Counted from the stretch's first letter, positions 1 to 12,822 are shown. The stretch: 64,000 bases of DNA from Chelydra serpentina (GCA_037349315.1 JBAIAC010000057.1:6386001-6450000); one strand, 5' to 3'. The notes: generated by a model from the sequence alone, not told the origin. Translations and numbers: made by a program.

Positions 1-1289
1 TGAAACCTCCCGGAATACGTCCAACCAGAATTGTCAACCTTAGTAGAGACAGGCCTGTTCTTGCACTTCTCCACCGTCTCTGTCCTATCTCTCTCTCTGT
101 CGCTGGTAAGGACCGCCGCAAGCTGCTGCAATGGTGAAGGCGCTTGTTCTCCGCGGGGAGAAGCTGCAGAGGAGGGCTGTAAACTGGCATCATAGGTCTT
201 GTTCCTCTTGGGTAAGAGAGAGCAGGAGCCACCGCCTCAAATAATAATCCCCCTCCCCCCCAACTCTGCAATATCCGCCCCAGTGTGAGAACATGTGGGA
301 TCGGGTTGATGTGCCTATAGCAGGGCCTTTCTGTGTGGCAGGACACATGTGATAAGCGTGTGGGCAGGGGAGCAGGGTGTGCAAGGGCGTGAGTGACGGA
401 GTCCTGATTGCGCGTTGGCTCAATGCACAGGGAGCACGTGTGGCGGCTGCTGGCTGCATGGTAAAGTACCTGCACGTGGAAGGATGTGCTAGGTCATGTG
501 CTCAGGTCAGGAATCTGCCTCCCTGTGTGAACCAGGATCAGGAAATCCAATCGCTGAGCTTTCACGTTAGTATCGGATAGTTACAGAGCAGCTTTAATTC
601 CTCCGAATGCAATATGTGCCTGGTTTGTCACCTGGAGCGGTGCTCTGCAGCACTTCAGAAGTTTAGGACAGGAAGTGAAGAAGAACAATGCATCCAATTG
701 AAAATGAAACGGGTTTATAGGCAGGCAGTGGGCATTAGCCTTGGTGTGTTGGCCACATGTACCGACACCTGTAGAAAAAAGTATTGTGGGATCTCTCCTA
801 TCTCTGGCGCTCGTGACCTCGTCCGCATCTCCAGCAACACCGTGTCCTCTGGCACCATGCTGGTGCCCGGATTCAATCCTGACTCCGCATGCTCTGTCAC
901 TGGCAGGACTTTGTGCAACCCCCTGAGTTTTCCTTGGCCGTCTCAGTCCCATCTGTGCTCTGACCTGAGCCGACCCTGTACAGCTCTTGACAAGATCACA
1001 GTCTGAAGTGGTCTGCTTGCTGATTGCCACCTCTTCATCAGTCTCCTTATTGGCTGCACCGCTCTGCTCTCCAGGACCTGGGCTGCTCCTGCTGGGTTCT
1101 GGCTCCAGAGGAAATCTGTATTTACCTTAAAACCTGTTAGGTGGCTTTTCTCGGGAGTGCAGGCAGAGGCCCAGGGCAGAGGGGTGGCATTGTTAGGAAG
1201 AGGAATGAGGCTGAGGTTACAGCTATATTAAGGGGAGCAGAGACACATATTAAGGGGAGCAGAGACACAGATATTACAGCTGTTCTGAA

Positions 1290-1413
1290 TAGGGTGACCA
1301 GACAGCAAATGTGAAAAATTTGGACAGGGGGTGGGGGGCAATAGGAGCCTATATAAGAAAATGACCCAAAAATCAGGACTGTCCCTATAAAATCGGGACA
1401 TCTGGTCACCCTA
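1290..1413. mobile_element. Short hAT-like MITE with TAGGGTGACCAGA termini
   Basis: A 124-bp element begins TAGGGTGACCAGA and ends with the inverted counterpart TCTGGTCACCCTA. Flanking octamers GTTCTGAA (1282-1289) and GTTCTAAA (from 1414) agree at 7 of 8 positions, as expected for an old hAT target-site duplication. It has no coding capacity. From memory, elements with these termini are abundant in turtle genomes; that identification was not searched. Confidence 0.7.
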
Positions 1414-1754
1414 GTTCTAAACCCAATGCTGGAGTGATGTAGAACGTGTGCCCCTAAATCTGAAAGGCTGAGTCGTTGAGTTAGTGCGGGTGCTCCGTCT
1501 TCCCTTGGGGCCTGACCCTGACTCCCACTGGAGCTTTGCCTCAGTAAGGACTGTAGGATCAGGGGCCCTGGAGTTACACTTCTGTGCCTCAACATTTCCT
1601 GCTTTTAATGTGCGTTGATGCCAGGCCTTTTGTGGAGACCGTGGAGCTGGTAGAAGCCATTACTGCTTATTGCTGCTGTGGTCATGGACTTGCTTTATTC
1701 AGCATGTAATTAACTTGTGGAAGTTCGCTGTACAATGTAGAAATATTCACAGGG

Positions 1755-1967
1755 AGGGCAGCATTGTCTAGTGGCCAGAGCATGCAACTGGACTTCAGGA
1801 AACCAGGGTTCTGATGCTTGTGTGACCTTGAGCAAGTCACTTAGCATCTCTGTTCTTGTCTCCATCTCGTTCAGTAAATTGGGGATAATAATGTGACTAC
1901 ATATTTCTCAGATATGTTGTGAGGATTTATCCCTAAATATTAGTAAAGTGCTTTTAGAGCCTTCAAG
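1755..1967 (+). mobile_element. MIR-like tRNA-derived SINE
   Basis: The order of blocks matches an amniote MIR/CORE SINE. There is a tRNA-like head with a B-box-like GGTTCTGATGC, then TGTGACCTTGAGCAAGTCAC, then a GGGGATAATAATG block, then TGTTGTGAGGATT. The tail is degenerate. Confidence 0.7.
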
Positions 1968-2911
1968 GGGGGCTGACAGAGAATTGCTAAATATTGTGAT
2001 AAGAATGACATCTGCAGTTGGATGAAATTCCAAGGGGCCACCAATCCTTAGGCTTCAGGGCACATGTTGCTCACTAACTGGGGTCAGGAAGGAATTTTCT
2101 CTAATGAGCCAGTATTGCACAAAAAGGTGTATTCCCTTCTTTTAAAGCAGCTGGTAGAAGCCATTGCTGGAGGCAGGTTGCTAGACTGGATGGACCACCA
2201 GTCTTTTTCAATATAGTAATTCCTATAGTGGATTGCATCAAGGCTTATTCCTTTGTGGATCTTTGCCTGGTTACAATCTAGTGGGCCAAGGCTGTAGCTT
2301 TCCATGTGTGCAAGGGGAACTGGTTGGAGAAAACAAAATACCCAGGTTGTTTTTCCACTTACGGCTATATCCAGAGCGGGTGTATGTGTTGCAAAAGCTT
2401 TATATTTCCCTCGGCATGTTGAATCCTAAGTGGGGTTAGAAATGGGAACCTGGATTATTTATTCCTTGTTAGAAGAGGATTTCCTGGGCTGAGGTGTGGG
2501 GCTCTGAACCTCTCAGCCCAGCAAGGCATTTAAGACAGGTTGCAACCCCTGGAAAATAATGGGTTTGGTAAGGGACTGCCAATAGTCTCTGTAACTGCAA
2601 GGGGTACTGCTGCTATGCCATCAGAAATATTGTTGCACTTTTCCTCTGGCCTTGAAAGAGCCTGTTGCTGCTGTGTGCCAGAGGGATGCATATCCGGATA
2701 CAAGACTCACAGAACAACAAGGGCTTGGATTCCAGGCAAGTTCCTTTAGCAAATAGAAGAGAATGTTTAAAAAGGGGAGAAAATGTGTTTGTCATTTATC
2801 CGCTTAGTTCTGATATTGGGCTAAGCCTTGTGCTCCTAGCCTGGGAACCTGGGCTCCTTACTTGGTTTTTACTCTTGTTGAAGCCTTAAGTAGGAACTGA
2901 GTAAAAACTGG

Positions 2912-4080
2912 CAGGGTGGATTTGATTTAAATCACTGGTCAGAAAGACTCGATTTAATCATGGATTTCTACATAAAAGTACATTCTTGTTGGTTGTTATA
3001 ACTGTAATACATATTCTTCACAACTCAGAGATAGATGGAAGTTTCATTTTTAGAAGGTACACACTATACATTTTTAAAGTGATTTCTTTAGAAAACTTTT
3101 CTGATTGGTTTTACAGCTATATCAGAAAATGAATGATTGTTTGGTTATTTCATTTATCAATGGTAATTGAAGCAGATATTTATGAACTCACTGGGAGGTG
3201 AAATATCTCCAATTCGACAGGTTAATCATTAATTGGAGGATTTCCTTGCCATGCTGTATTAGGAGAACATCACCACCAGACAGACATTAAAATTGTTTTA
3301 TTTAACTAAAACAACAACATTATGTATTCTGGATTTTTTTCTTCAACAGCAAACATATAATATTTTAACAAAACAAGCATATGAATTTTTAATGTAGTTA
3401 AACATTCAAGTTTTTTAATAGGTTTATTTTTGTTAAAATTGTTTTTAACTAAAATAGTTAAATGAAATATTAAAAAAGATATTAAATTGACTGTGTTAGC
3501 CACGTCAACATGAGAAACTTAAAATATTGGCTTCTGCAGCTAACTCAGTCGTCTTCACCTTCATTTTCCTGTTTGTTCATAACCTGGAAAAGAAAAACCA
3601 AGCTTTCCTGCTTTTTCAGGTCCCAAACGATTTCTCAATTTGGAATGAATTAGGACAAAGGAAGAAAACACTCTTTCTACACCGGCAGAAGAAGTTACTG
3701 CTGTTAAAAGTGAGATTATCACTTCAACAGTCTCTGAATCCAAGTGCTTAAGTGACTTCCACCAGTTCACCTGTATGACTTTCTTTAAAACATCATCAGT
3801 AAACATATATTTCTCGAATGGTTCTTATTCCCAAACTGGGTCTCTTACACCTGCTGCCATTATAGGTTTTCCCTTCTAATGACAGAATGGTATGGTAGAT
3901 CTCAAATCAATGAAGGCTAAACGTAGAAAGACCTCAGACTTTTGGAATATGCTCCTCAAACAGTTTCACTTTTGTTTCTACTGCCTGTCTCTCCCTTCTC
4001 ACATTTATCTCCAGAATTCTTTTTTGTCCAGATCTATTTTCCCTCCCCCCGCAAACAATCTTCTATCCATTTTGAAACTT
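2912..4080 (-). pseudogene. Fossil hAT DNA transposon with transposase C-terminal domain
   Basis: The - strand frame at 3806-3561 reads as the C-terminal dimerisation (hATC) part of a hAT transposase: it carries SSAGVERVFSSF followed by HSKLRNRLGPEKAGKL. The low-coordinate end (from 2912, CAGGGTGGATTTGATTTAAA) resembles a terminal inverted repeat region. The high-coordinate boundary is approximate. The rest of the transposase (BED zinc finger, RNase H-like core) is not intact, because stops and frameshifts interrupt the upstream part, so the element is dead. Seen: the hATC motif. Inferred: that the whole 2912-4080 span is one copy. Confidence 0.6.
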
Positions 4081-4720
4081 TGCACTTTTAGAGAGAGGTA
4101 AGGGATCGACTCTGTGTACACAAAGTTGCAGAGGGACAATAGGTTGAGGTCTGTTATTTCTCACCTCTATATATTATTTATTTACATTTTTGCTCTTAAC
4201 AAGCATGTTATCTCTGGAGACACAAATCCACAGTTTGAGAACTGCAAAACTAAGCATCTCTGATGGTATCTTCTAGACTGAGCACTGAGTCCCATAGGGT
4301 AGATAGAAAGATTAACCTAAATAATCTATACAGAAGCCCCTGGAACCCCATAAGATAGTTCATGGATTAGGGACCAATTGGAACTCATTTACAAAAATTT
4401 TCTTAAACATTACATTAATATATTGTCTCATACTATGACGAGATATCTTTGAGCTATAATGTATCTTTATCTTTAGATAGGTTTTTTCCTCAAAAATAAT
4501 GTTATCAAAAGAATCCAATTTAAATAAAAAATCCGAATTTTTTTTTTTAATCATTTTTATGCACCCTGGCCACAGGTCATTGTAAAATAGCCTCCTTCAC
4601 TGCCCATTGCAGCCAATGGGATCTGAGAGCGGTCAGTGCCTCTGCATATTAGGCCCTAGATGTCTCCGGTGGACACTCAAAATTAGCAGTTGTTTTTGAA
4701 CATTTAAGCCTAAGGGATTT

Positions 4721-4806
4721 ACCCAAGGGTCAGGCGGCAGGGAATAGAACCCAGGAGTCCTGGCTCCCAGGCCTGTCCTGTGCGCCAGCCATTAGACCAC
4801 CTCGCT
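4721..4806 (-). mobile_element. MIR-like SINE head fragment
   Basis: Reverse-strand tRNA-like SINE head: the + strand shows GGAATAGAACCCAGGAGTCC, whose complement is the B-box GGTTCTATTCC, followed by CCATTAGACCACCTCGCTAG, the complement of the A-box region. Confidence 0.6.
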
Positions 4807-5988
4807 AGATAAGGATATGAAGATCTTTTCAAGTAAGCGATTCCTTCTGAACGTTGAATGGTGTGTGCTGTAGAGGAGAGGGTGTGTTTGGGTGTGGCTG
4901 TGAGCAGGGGCAGGTAGAGAAGCGAAGGTGTGTCGGGTGAGGAAGTGGGGGCGCTCTCGGGGGCGGCTGGCCTGTGCTATTCCAGAGTATGAATCGTGGG
5001 TGAATGGATCACCCCTAGAGGAGATGATGTGTATAGGTCAGAGGTGAGCAGACTCAGCATGTGTGTTGCCTGAAAGAATCCGCGTCATTCCCAGTGTGGA
5101 AGGAGCTTGTTAGGGCAGCTAACTCTGCCCAAGCTGCCTAACTGGTTATGTAACTGGCTCTGATGAGAGGCACAATGCTGGGATCTTAATCCTTGTGCAG
5201 TGTGGGCCCTTCCTAGCCAGCAAGTGCCATGTGAGGAGCCATGACGATGAAGCTCACAGAGCCCCCCTTGGTCTCCTTGGAGCCTCTGGCCTTTGGTCCA
5301 CTTCTGGTCATGGGACCTGCCCTGGCTGCTGCGCCCAGTGCAGAACGGAGGAGAGGATTTCACAGAAGATTGCTTGAGCTGCTTCGAAACAGGGTCTTGG
5401 ACAAACACGGGGGGTCGGATGCCCGGGTGGCACGGTTTCAAGTCTCAGCAGGGGTGTCTCCGCCCTTCTCCTGCTAGAAATAGGTGGAGTCCCAGACCGT
5501 TTGCTGTGAGCCGGGCTCTGAGACATTTAACAACTCAGGTCAGATCCCAGGTTGTTTATCCATAGCCAAAATCTGCCCCCTCCACCCCTGCTGTGCAGCA
5601 TGCTTTCCACTAGCTCTCCAGCTGGCTGCTTCCTCTACCCAAGAAGTGGCTGCATTTTGGTGTGCTATATAGGCTAAGGGCTTTGGGATCCCCCCTGTAA
5701 TGTAAAACACACGTCTACGGGGATGTTCAGAGAAGCGCGTGCAAACCGTAGCTAATTAGCTTTCCAGCCGTCCTATGTAAATGCACATGGCTTGGAACCA
5801 GATGGTGATGGTCGCCATTCTGGGGGAGAGAGAGCTGGGTTGTGATGTGAGCACCAGCTTTGCCCGTTGCCAGGAAACGGGCACTGGAGCAGGTGACAGC
5901 ACAAGTTCCAGGCCCTAAACAGGGACATGCTCACCTTGCCTCTGTTGTAACTTGTGAGAGATCCCCAAAAGAGGCTACAGTATGCCTG

Positions 5989-6130
5989 GAGGCAGATTAT
6001 GATATCCCCATTTTACAGAAGGGGAAACAGGTACAGAGGGTGACTTCTCCAAGACCACGTTGCGAATCAGTATGTGAGCTGGAAATAGATGAAATTGCAC
6101 AGAGCATCATTTTGCTGACAGCCCTGCTCT
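5989..6130 (-). mobile_element. MIR-like SINE fragment
   Basis: The + strand shows CCCCATTTTACAGAAGGGG, then GAAACAGGTACAGAGGGTGA, then CAAGACCAC. This is the complement of the MIR core (CTGTGCCTCAGTTTCC..AAAATGGGG). The head is degenerate. Confidence 0.6.
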
Positions 6131-6917
6131 AAGATGCTCTTTATTGGAGCTGTCCCTTTCCTCTTGTAGCAAACACCTCCAGTGTAGCCCCTAGGCCAGT
6201 TAGACAGCACATTTCTCTAGAGGATTTCCATTTCTTTAGATTTACAGCTGGGTTTTCTGCAGGATCCAAAGGGGATCACCAATTCAGTTGCAGCAAGGAG
6301 GCTGCCAGGAGGAAGACAGACAAATGCACACACCCTGGCTGGTTGTACATGTGAGCACATCTGCATGGCATGCCCTTGGTCAGTATCCTGATGCATGCTG
6401 CAGAAACAAACCCAGGAGGGATTGTGTGTGAGGAACAGACTATCTGGAGGCCCTGCAGGTTGTATGTAGCATCTAGCATCCTGGACTGGGGGTGATGGTG
6501 CTGAGATTGAAGGGAGAGACCTGGTTGTGTGTGGCGAGCCGCAGGGCTCCTAGGACTGAGCATTGCAGAGAAAGATAAGCTTGCTTTTCCTCTCCTTTAA
6601 TCTCTCTGGTCCTTGCTGCTCCCCATCTCCACCCCCTTTGACGAGCCTCCCCCACCACCCCTGCTTCTCATTTTTCTCCTGTGAGTCAGTGGTGGTGGAA
6701 GGAGGCTGACTGAACTGGGTGTTTCCCTGCCTCCTGCTGCAGGATCGTTTGCAAAGGGAGCAGGCAAGTTGAGGCATTGCTGGGGAGATGATTGAGATGG
6801 ATGTTTGCAGGCTCCTCCAAAAGCTGAGTCCACTGAAAGCTGCAGAGCACAGAGAGCTCAGGCCTAGCTCTGGCATGAAACGCAGAGTGTGGGGCTGCTT
6901 TGCTGAAGGGCCCCTCC

Positions 6918-7120
6918 CTCTAGAGCAGCGTTTCCCAAACGTGTGACGCTGCTTGTTCAGGGAAAGCCCCTGGCGGGCCGGGCCGGTTTACCTGCCCTGT
7001 CCGCAGGTTCGGCTGATCGCGGCTCCCACTGGCTGTGGCTGTGCCCGGCCAATGGCCAAGTTCTGATCAGCACCATCTCCTGTTCCAGCCCTGCTCCCCA
7101 CAGCACCCTGCCAGGGCGCT
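6918..7120. mobile_element. Degenerate DNA-transposon-like repeat fragment
   Basis: The stretch around CCCCTGGCGGGCCGGGCCGG and GGTTCGGCTGATCGCGGCTC resembles a GC-rich hAT-type repeat family that I associate with turtle genomes. Termini are not clear. Recognition is from memory only. Confidence 0.4.
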
Positions 7121-9294
7121 TCAGTTCTGACCGGCAGCCAGGGTCTGCCCGGCTCTGGGTCTCTAGAGCAGACCCGGCCAAGCCCCAGCTCTCTCTCATG
7201 AGTTTAGGCTCCTGGAAGTGACAGGCTGGTGCTGTAACTCCCTGTGATGCTCCATCCCCCGGGGTGATCAGCGGAGAGGTCTCTTCATCCTGCTGTGTGG
7301 GGTGCACCCCGCATATCCCGCTGCTGTCGGCCTGGGGCTGCAGTGGCTAGAATCCAGGGCACCCTTTTGCTTTACTCTATACCTGGTAGGTAGCTGCTCT
7401 GTACTGTGTGGTACTGGCACGTAGGGAGCTGGAATGGAGCTGCCTCTGCCCCAGTCGGAGTGAACAGAGCAGGGGCTGAGGTTGATATGTTTGGGTCAGG
7501 CCCCATGGTGCCGGCAGCTGTCTGCTTTCGCAAGCTCTGTGTCCGCAGCAGTGACTCCCAATTGATTTGCACTGAATAGCAACTCCGTTGCAGATCCGGC
7601 TCTGTCTCAGTGTGTTGGGCACTCCCGTCAGTGAGGCCATCTGGACACCTCTCAACCAACCTGCAGCCTCTGCTGTGCACTTTCTTAGCCCTACATTGTA
7701 GCCTAGGCCTTTGCCTCCATCTGCTGAGCCTGTGCCACAAGGGAGAAGTGGCTGGGAAGGAGAATTTCCTCTGTATTCTTCAGTGAAATTTGCGTTCAGG
7801 AATTGCTTAGGGTTAGAGTCAGTGCAGGGCTCCTGGCAGGCATTTGGTTGCCTGTGAGTGGCACATGCACATGGTAGTGTCCTGCTGCTGTCGTTGTGCA
7901 TTCTGTGTAGCTATGAAAATCAAGTTCCCCCTACCATTTCAACTTGATACAGGATTCTTCTTTACTTCAGGCCCTAAACTGTGGGGTTGTGTTACTGTGA
8001 GCTGTGGACCAGCTGCCATGCTCCACCCCAGAAGCAGCTGCATTTCAGGGGCGGGTGGAATTATTCCTGTTGTTGGTTGTTGGTACAGTCAGTAAAGTGC
8101 TTTCTGTCTGAGAAGAGCTAGAGGAATGGAAGACTCTTCTCCTTTACCATCAGCGGTCTAACCCAATCTTTTCTGTGTGACCTCTTCCCAGCTGTTGAGG
8201 GGATTTAGGCAAAATTTCCCTCCTTTAACATTTTGGGTTATTTTATTAAATAACCTCTCTTTAAAAGCAACACTTAAGATTTCCCCAGTTTTTCTGATGC
8301 TGTACTCCTGGGCAAAGCCTCAGTTAACACAAAGGTAGGGTTGAGAATGTATTAACCTGAGTGTTGTGTTTTCCAAACACAAAGACCAAACACAGACTTT
8401 CAGCCTGAATATCTTTTGTTTTAGATGAAGCATAACCACAAACAAAAAAGAACAAAAGCAAAGCCTCCAGGAGAGAGCCCAATGTGTGTGTGTGCACCTT
8501 TGTGACAATCTGCACTGAACTGAACACAAAATGGCTGCCTGCCACACTAGACTGTAGAGGCCTTAGCGATGTAAAGGTGGCAGCTCGGGTGGGTGCATGG
8601 GCGCGGTGGGCTCTGTGGCCTGCGGATGGGTGAATGGCGATGTTTGGGGCCTGTATGGGCAGCTGAGATCCAAGATGTTGGAATCTCTTGAATCTTTAAG
8701 TTGGGGCCTGCACTTCCTTTGGTTCAGAAGCGAGAGCCAAAGTCCCAGGCTAGGAGGGAATATTAGGGTTTGTGGCTGGGTCTATCAGAGTTGTTGCAAA
8801 GTTGGCTTTTAAAACCAACTTATTGGTGCTCTCTTCGCACCCTCCCCACGGTGGCTTTCCCCCAGAGGAGTGCTTCTATCTCTTTGCTTTGGGGTGGGGC
8901 CAGATCCCAAAGTCCTTCTCAAGCCACGCTCTCGCTGCCGTCAGTAGTTGTTTGCCTGAGCTAATGGCCTCTGGATCCACTCCAAGGAGGCTGTGCCCGA
9001 GATACCTTCTAGCATCGGGAGGCCAAGGTTTCCTCATCCAGAAGGATTTCTCTTTCTGCTCCTTTGCCTCCAGTCTGGGAGCTCATGCGAACCAGACACA
9101 TGGTTCTCTGAACTGGAGCTTACTGTGTGTATCCAGCCGGTGTGGCTGAGATGAGCAGATCCAGGGCAATTCACCAAGGACATATGGAGAGTGAGATGCA
9201 AGTTACATCTGGACATGTTGCTACCAGCACAGGCTGCAGCTGGATTAAATTCCTCAGACGTGAAAATCAGCAGCTTCCACTAATGGCTCAGACT

Positions 9295-9313
9295 TCTGTC
9301 TGTCTGTCTGTCT
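9295..9313. repeat. (TCTG)n microsatellite
   Basis: Four to five perfect TCTG tetranucleotide copies. Confidence 0.8.
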
Positions 9314-9977
9314 GTCTTCCCTTTCAGCTGAGTTTCTGCTGCTGCTTCTACGTCTTGCTGGTCCATTTCCTAGGTGAGCCCGTGTGGGTATTGTGGAGCT
9401 GGGATTCTACCCTGCAGGATTTCTAGCTGTGCTGTACGTAAATACAGTGCGCTGGTAGGGCCATACCCACAACCCTTGTTTTTCTGGGAATGGAGTACTT
9501 GGTGTTGTAGAAAGGGCAGCCATGGCCATATTAGACTCTAGCAGCCACGTAAGGTACCGAGAGAGAACCAGAAACCCATGCTTTGAGCATCCCCTGTCCA
9601 ATAAGATGTAAACCCAAGGGCCTGACCTTTTGCGGTTATTAGAGATCTCATGGCTCTGCGTATGAGGGAAGGGGCGTTGGTGCCGGTGTCCTGGCCACAT
9701 TAGAGTTTGGATAATTATATCCTGCCTGTGCTGTTTCAAGTGGACACAGACCTCTCCTTCACTTCCTGCCCTAAGCGGCTGCTGTTCACTCCTGTTGCCG
9801 CGCCTGCAGCTGCCATGCTCCACTCCAGAGCTGGCTGCGTTTCCGTGATCAGGGATGGGATTCCTACAACGTGTGTCGAGTAACGTTTGCAAAGCACTAT
9901 GGATCCCTGTGCATGAATGGGGCGGCCTAAGCTTAAGATCAATGTCCATGGAGGAATATCCTTCTAGGAGCTACAGG

Positions 9978-10075
9978 CCCGATTCAACACAGCACTTCCG
10001 GGAATTCCCCCGAATCAGAGGGAACTGGTCGTGTGAGCATGTGCTTAAGTGCCTTGCTGAACTGGGGGGCTATTT
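9978..10075. mobile_element. Degenerate MITE-like repeat
   Basis: Contains CATGTGCTTAAGTGCCTTGC and the flanking GATTCAACACAGCACTT. I associate this arrangement with a widespread palindromic amniote repeat built around GTGCTTAAGTGCTTTGCTGAA. It is a fragment with unclear ends. Confidence 0.4.
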
Positions 10076-10368
10076 GGGAGAGCCAGAGACTATCCAATGG
10101 CTTTTGTGCTGAGGTGGTTAACACTGGGATGGGTTTGTGAATAATGCAGCTCCTTCCTGCCGTAGCAAGGGAGAGTAGTTTGGACCGTAAAGTGGAACGT
10201 GTTCCCTGTGCCGCTGACACAGTGGGCTGGGCTGTGGTGGTCAAAGTTGCTCCCCGGCCTGGTAGCCAGCCGGTAAGCTTGGTTCTCCCGTGGAGGGGGA
10301 GCTGAACTCTGCCGCTGTGGCTCAGTGGGACTGGAGGCCCTTTTCCCAAGCAGGGATGCCGTTCTCCT

Positions 10369-11000
10369 TCATAGACTCATAGATTTTAATTTCAGAAGGG
10401 ACCATTATGATCATCTAGTCTGACCTTCTGCACAACCTTCTGCTTCATGGACTCATAGAGTCATAGATTTTAAGGTCAAAAGGGACCATTATGATCATCT
10501 AGTCTGACCTCCTGCACAATGTTAATGCAGGCCACAGAATCTCACCCACGCACTCCTATAATAAACCCCTGACCTATGTCTGAGCTATTGAAGTCCTCAA
10601 ATCATGGTTTAAAGACTTCAGAGTGCAGAGAATCATCCAGAGAATCCTCCAGCAAGTGACCCATGCCCCACGTTACAGAGGAAGGCAAAAAACCCCCAGG
10701 ACCTCTGCCAATTTGCCCTGAGGAAAATTCCTTCCCGACCCCAAATATGGTGATCAGCTGAACCCTGAGCATGTGGGCAAGACTCACCAGCCAGACACCC
10801 TGGAAAGAATTCTCTGCAGTAACTCAGATCCCACCCCATTGACCATCCCATCACAGGCCATTGGGCATATTTACCCATAATAGTCAAAGATCAATTAATT
10901 GCCAAAATTAGGCTCTCCCATCATACCATCCCCTCCATAAACTTATCAAGCTTAGTCTTGAAGCCAGAGATGTCTTTTGCCCCCACTGCTCCCCTTGGAA
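10369..11000 (-). mobile_element. CR1 LINE, 3' end with duplicated tail
   Basis: The + strand starts with ATAGACTCATAGATTTTAAT and GGGACCATTATGATCATCTA, the complement of a CR1 3' UTR tail. The tail occurs twice (about 10369-10435 and 10449-10520), so either the 3' end is duplicated or two copies landed together. The remainder to about 11000 is the typical 3' untranslated CR1 body (AATTCCTTCCCGACCCC, CTTATCAAGCTTAGTCTTGA). It is 5' truncated and has no open reverse-transcriptase frame. Confidence 0.85.
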
Positions 11001-11632
11001 GCGCTGGATGGTACCAGGGGGCAGCATCTCCTTTGGCAGCAATGCCCTGCCCGCTGTTTGCCATGGCTGACATCATGTGTTGCAACAGCCGCATAAGGAG
11101 AGGAGCAGGGCAGCGTTTAACGCCGCGCTTGGCTCCTCGCTTTGTGCGTTATCAGCCCTTTTAATGATAGTGCATTCCACTGGGCTTCATCAACCCGCAA
11201 CTAGCGCCGCCCCTTTGTGCAAGGGTTCACTGAGCAGGGCCCGATCCTGCACACGCCGACGTTCCAGGGGGTCTGGCTTTTGGCTTTGACAGGAGCGGGG
11301 CGGGGGGCATAGCGAGCTCAGAGAGCGGGAAACTTGTTGGAGAGCCCCGGCCGTGCAATGTACCAGCAGGAGCGTGGGTTCTGCTTAAAGGGAAGTCGTT
11401 CTATGCAAGATGCTGCTTGGCTGGGGGTAGCTCTAGCTGTGTGTTTGCTGCTGGTGGCATGCACAATGTGCAAGGCGCTGCCCATGTGGGAGGGAAGCAC
11501 AGTCCCTGCCCCCCAAGAGCTGCAAAGCTAAGGGCTGCGGCGGGGGGAGGAGAGGGAGGGAGGAGCTGCCTGTTCACACTGTCCACCTACACATGGATTC
11601 CGGTGCAAAGCTCTGCATCTGCTTTGGAAGCA

Positions 11633-11842
11633 ACAAAGGGTCCTGTGGCACCTTATAGACTAACAGACGTATTGGAGCATAAGCTTTCGTGGGTGAATAC
11701 CCACTTCATCTGATGCAAGCCGAAGACGTGGGTATTCACCCACGAAAGCTTATGCTCCAATATGTCTGTTAGTCTATAAGGTGCCACAGGACCCTTTGTC
11801 ACTTCTACAGATCCAGACTAACATGGCTACCCCTCTGATACA
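11633..11842. mobile_element. Fold-back element with two 72-bp inverted arms
   Basis: Arm 1 (11633-11704) and arm 2 (11728-11799) are reverse complements with one mismatch seen (GACGTATT against GACATATT), separated by a 23-bp loop. The sequence to about 11842 (CAGACTAACATGGCTACCCC) belongs to the same repeat family. No coding capacity. The family is, as far as I recall, abundant in turtles, usually as a single arm plus the right-hand tail. Confidence 0.8.
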
Positions 11843-12599
11843 TCTGCTTTGGGTAACTCCTTTCAGTCTGCAGCTGTGTCTTACCCGGGTAATTCAATGG
11901 CACATGCCGGGAAGCGTGTTTGGACTCAGGAACTGGCAGGGATGGGGAAATGGGAGGTGTTGGAGGGTCTTCTCCCTGGAGAGGAAGTGAGGCGAGAGTT
12001 TGGGGAATCTCCTCCTGTGGAAAAAAATATTTCGAAACTGCCTGCCACTTGGTGCAAAGCATTATCATGAGCCAGAGATCAGAGGCCTCCTGGCTGGGGT
12101 GGTTTAGGAAGATCCAAAGAGGCCAGGGTGAGCCCCAGCAAAGGCAGGGAAATCTATCCCTCCTACCCCACTTTGAACACTGCCAAGGGAGAACCCAGCC
12201 GCGCCCCCGTGCACTGAGCTGAGTGCATCCTGCTGCTCTGGAAGAGATGCCAGTGCTCTGTTCTCATTGGCCGGCTGCAATCCCATTACAGCTAGGGTGG
12301 AAATCAAAAGAATTCCACAGACTTTCTAAGGGATTAGCCCTTTCTTGAGCTCTGTAATCATCCCGCTCCCCTCCCCTGGCACTATCTGCCTGCCACCTGC
12401 ATCGGGCAAGGGCTGTGCAGCGGAAGATGCTATCCCCAAGACAGAATGGCATTTGTGCGTGTTTGAAAATAACCAAGCTTTAGTAGAGTGTGTGTGTGGG
12501 AGGGGTGGGGGTGGGGCTGGAATGGGGGTTGGCATGGACATCTCAGTTAAAACTATCGACTCGTAGGGAGTTCCATTTTCTGGGGAAGCGCAGGTACTA

Positions 12600-12822
12600 A
12601 CCATAATGCACAGCTTTTATAGCGCTGTTCATCAGCAGATCTCCAAGCACTTTGCAAAGGAGGTCAGTGTCATTAGCCCCACTGTCCTGATGGGGAAACC
12701 AAGGCACAGAGAAGGGAAGTGACTTGCCCAGGGTCAGCCAGCAGGCCAGTGGCAGAGCCAAGAATAGAACCCAGGTCTCTTGGGTCCTAGCTCTATCCAC
12801 TAGGGCACATTGTCTGTCCCAC
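12600..12822 (-). mobile_element. MIR-like SINE, nearly complete
   Basis: On the + strand the order is tail (GCTTTTATAGCGCTGTTCAT, CCAAGCACTTTGCAAAGGAG), core (GGGGAAACCAAGGCACAGAG, GTGACTTGCCCAGGGTCA), then the tRNA-like head complement (AATAGAACCCAGGTCTC, CTATCCACTAGGGCA). The full order of blocks is preserved. Confidence 0.8.

Noticed and set aside
1..230. Possible exon at the left edge (ATG at 131, donor-like GGTAAG at about 112 and 210)
   Set aside because: Short, no recognisable protein match, no acceptor, and the window edge prevents judging the 5' side.
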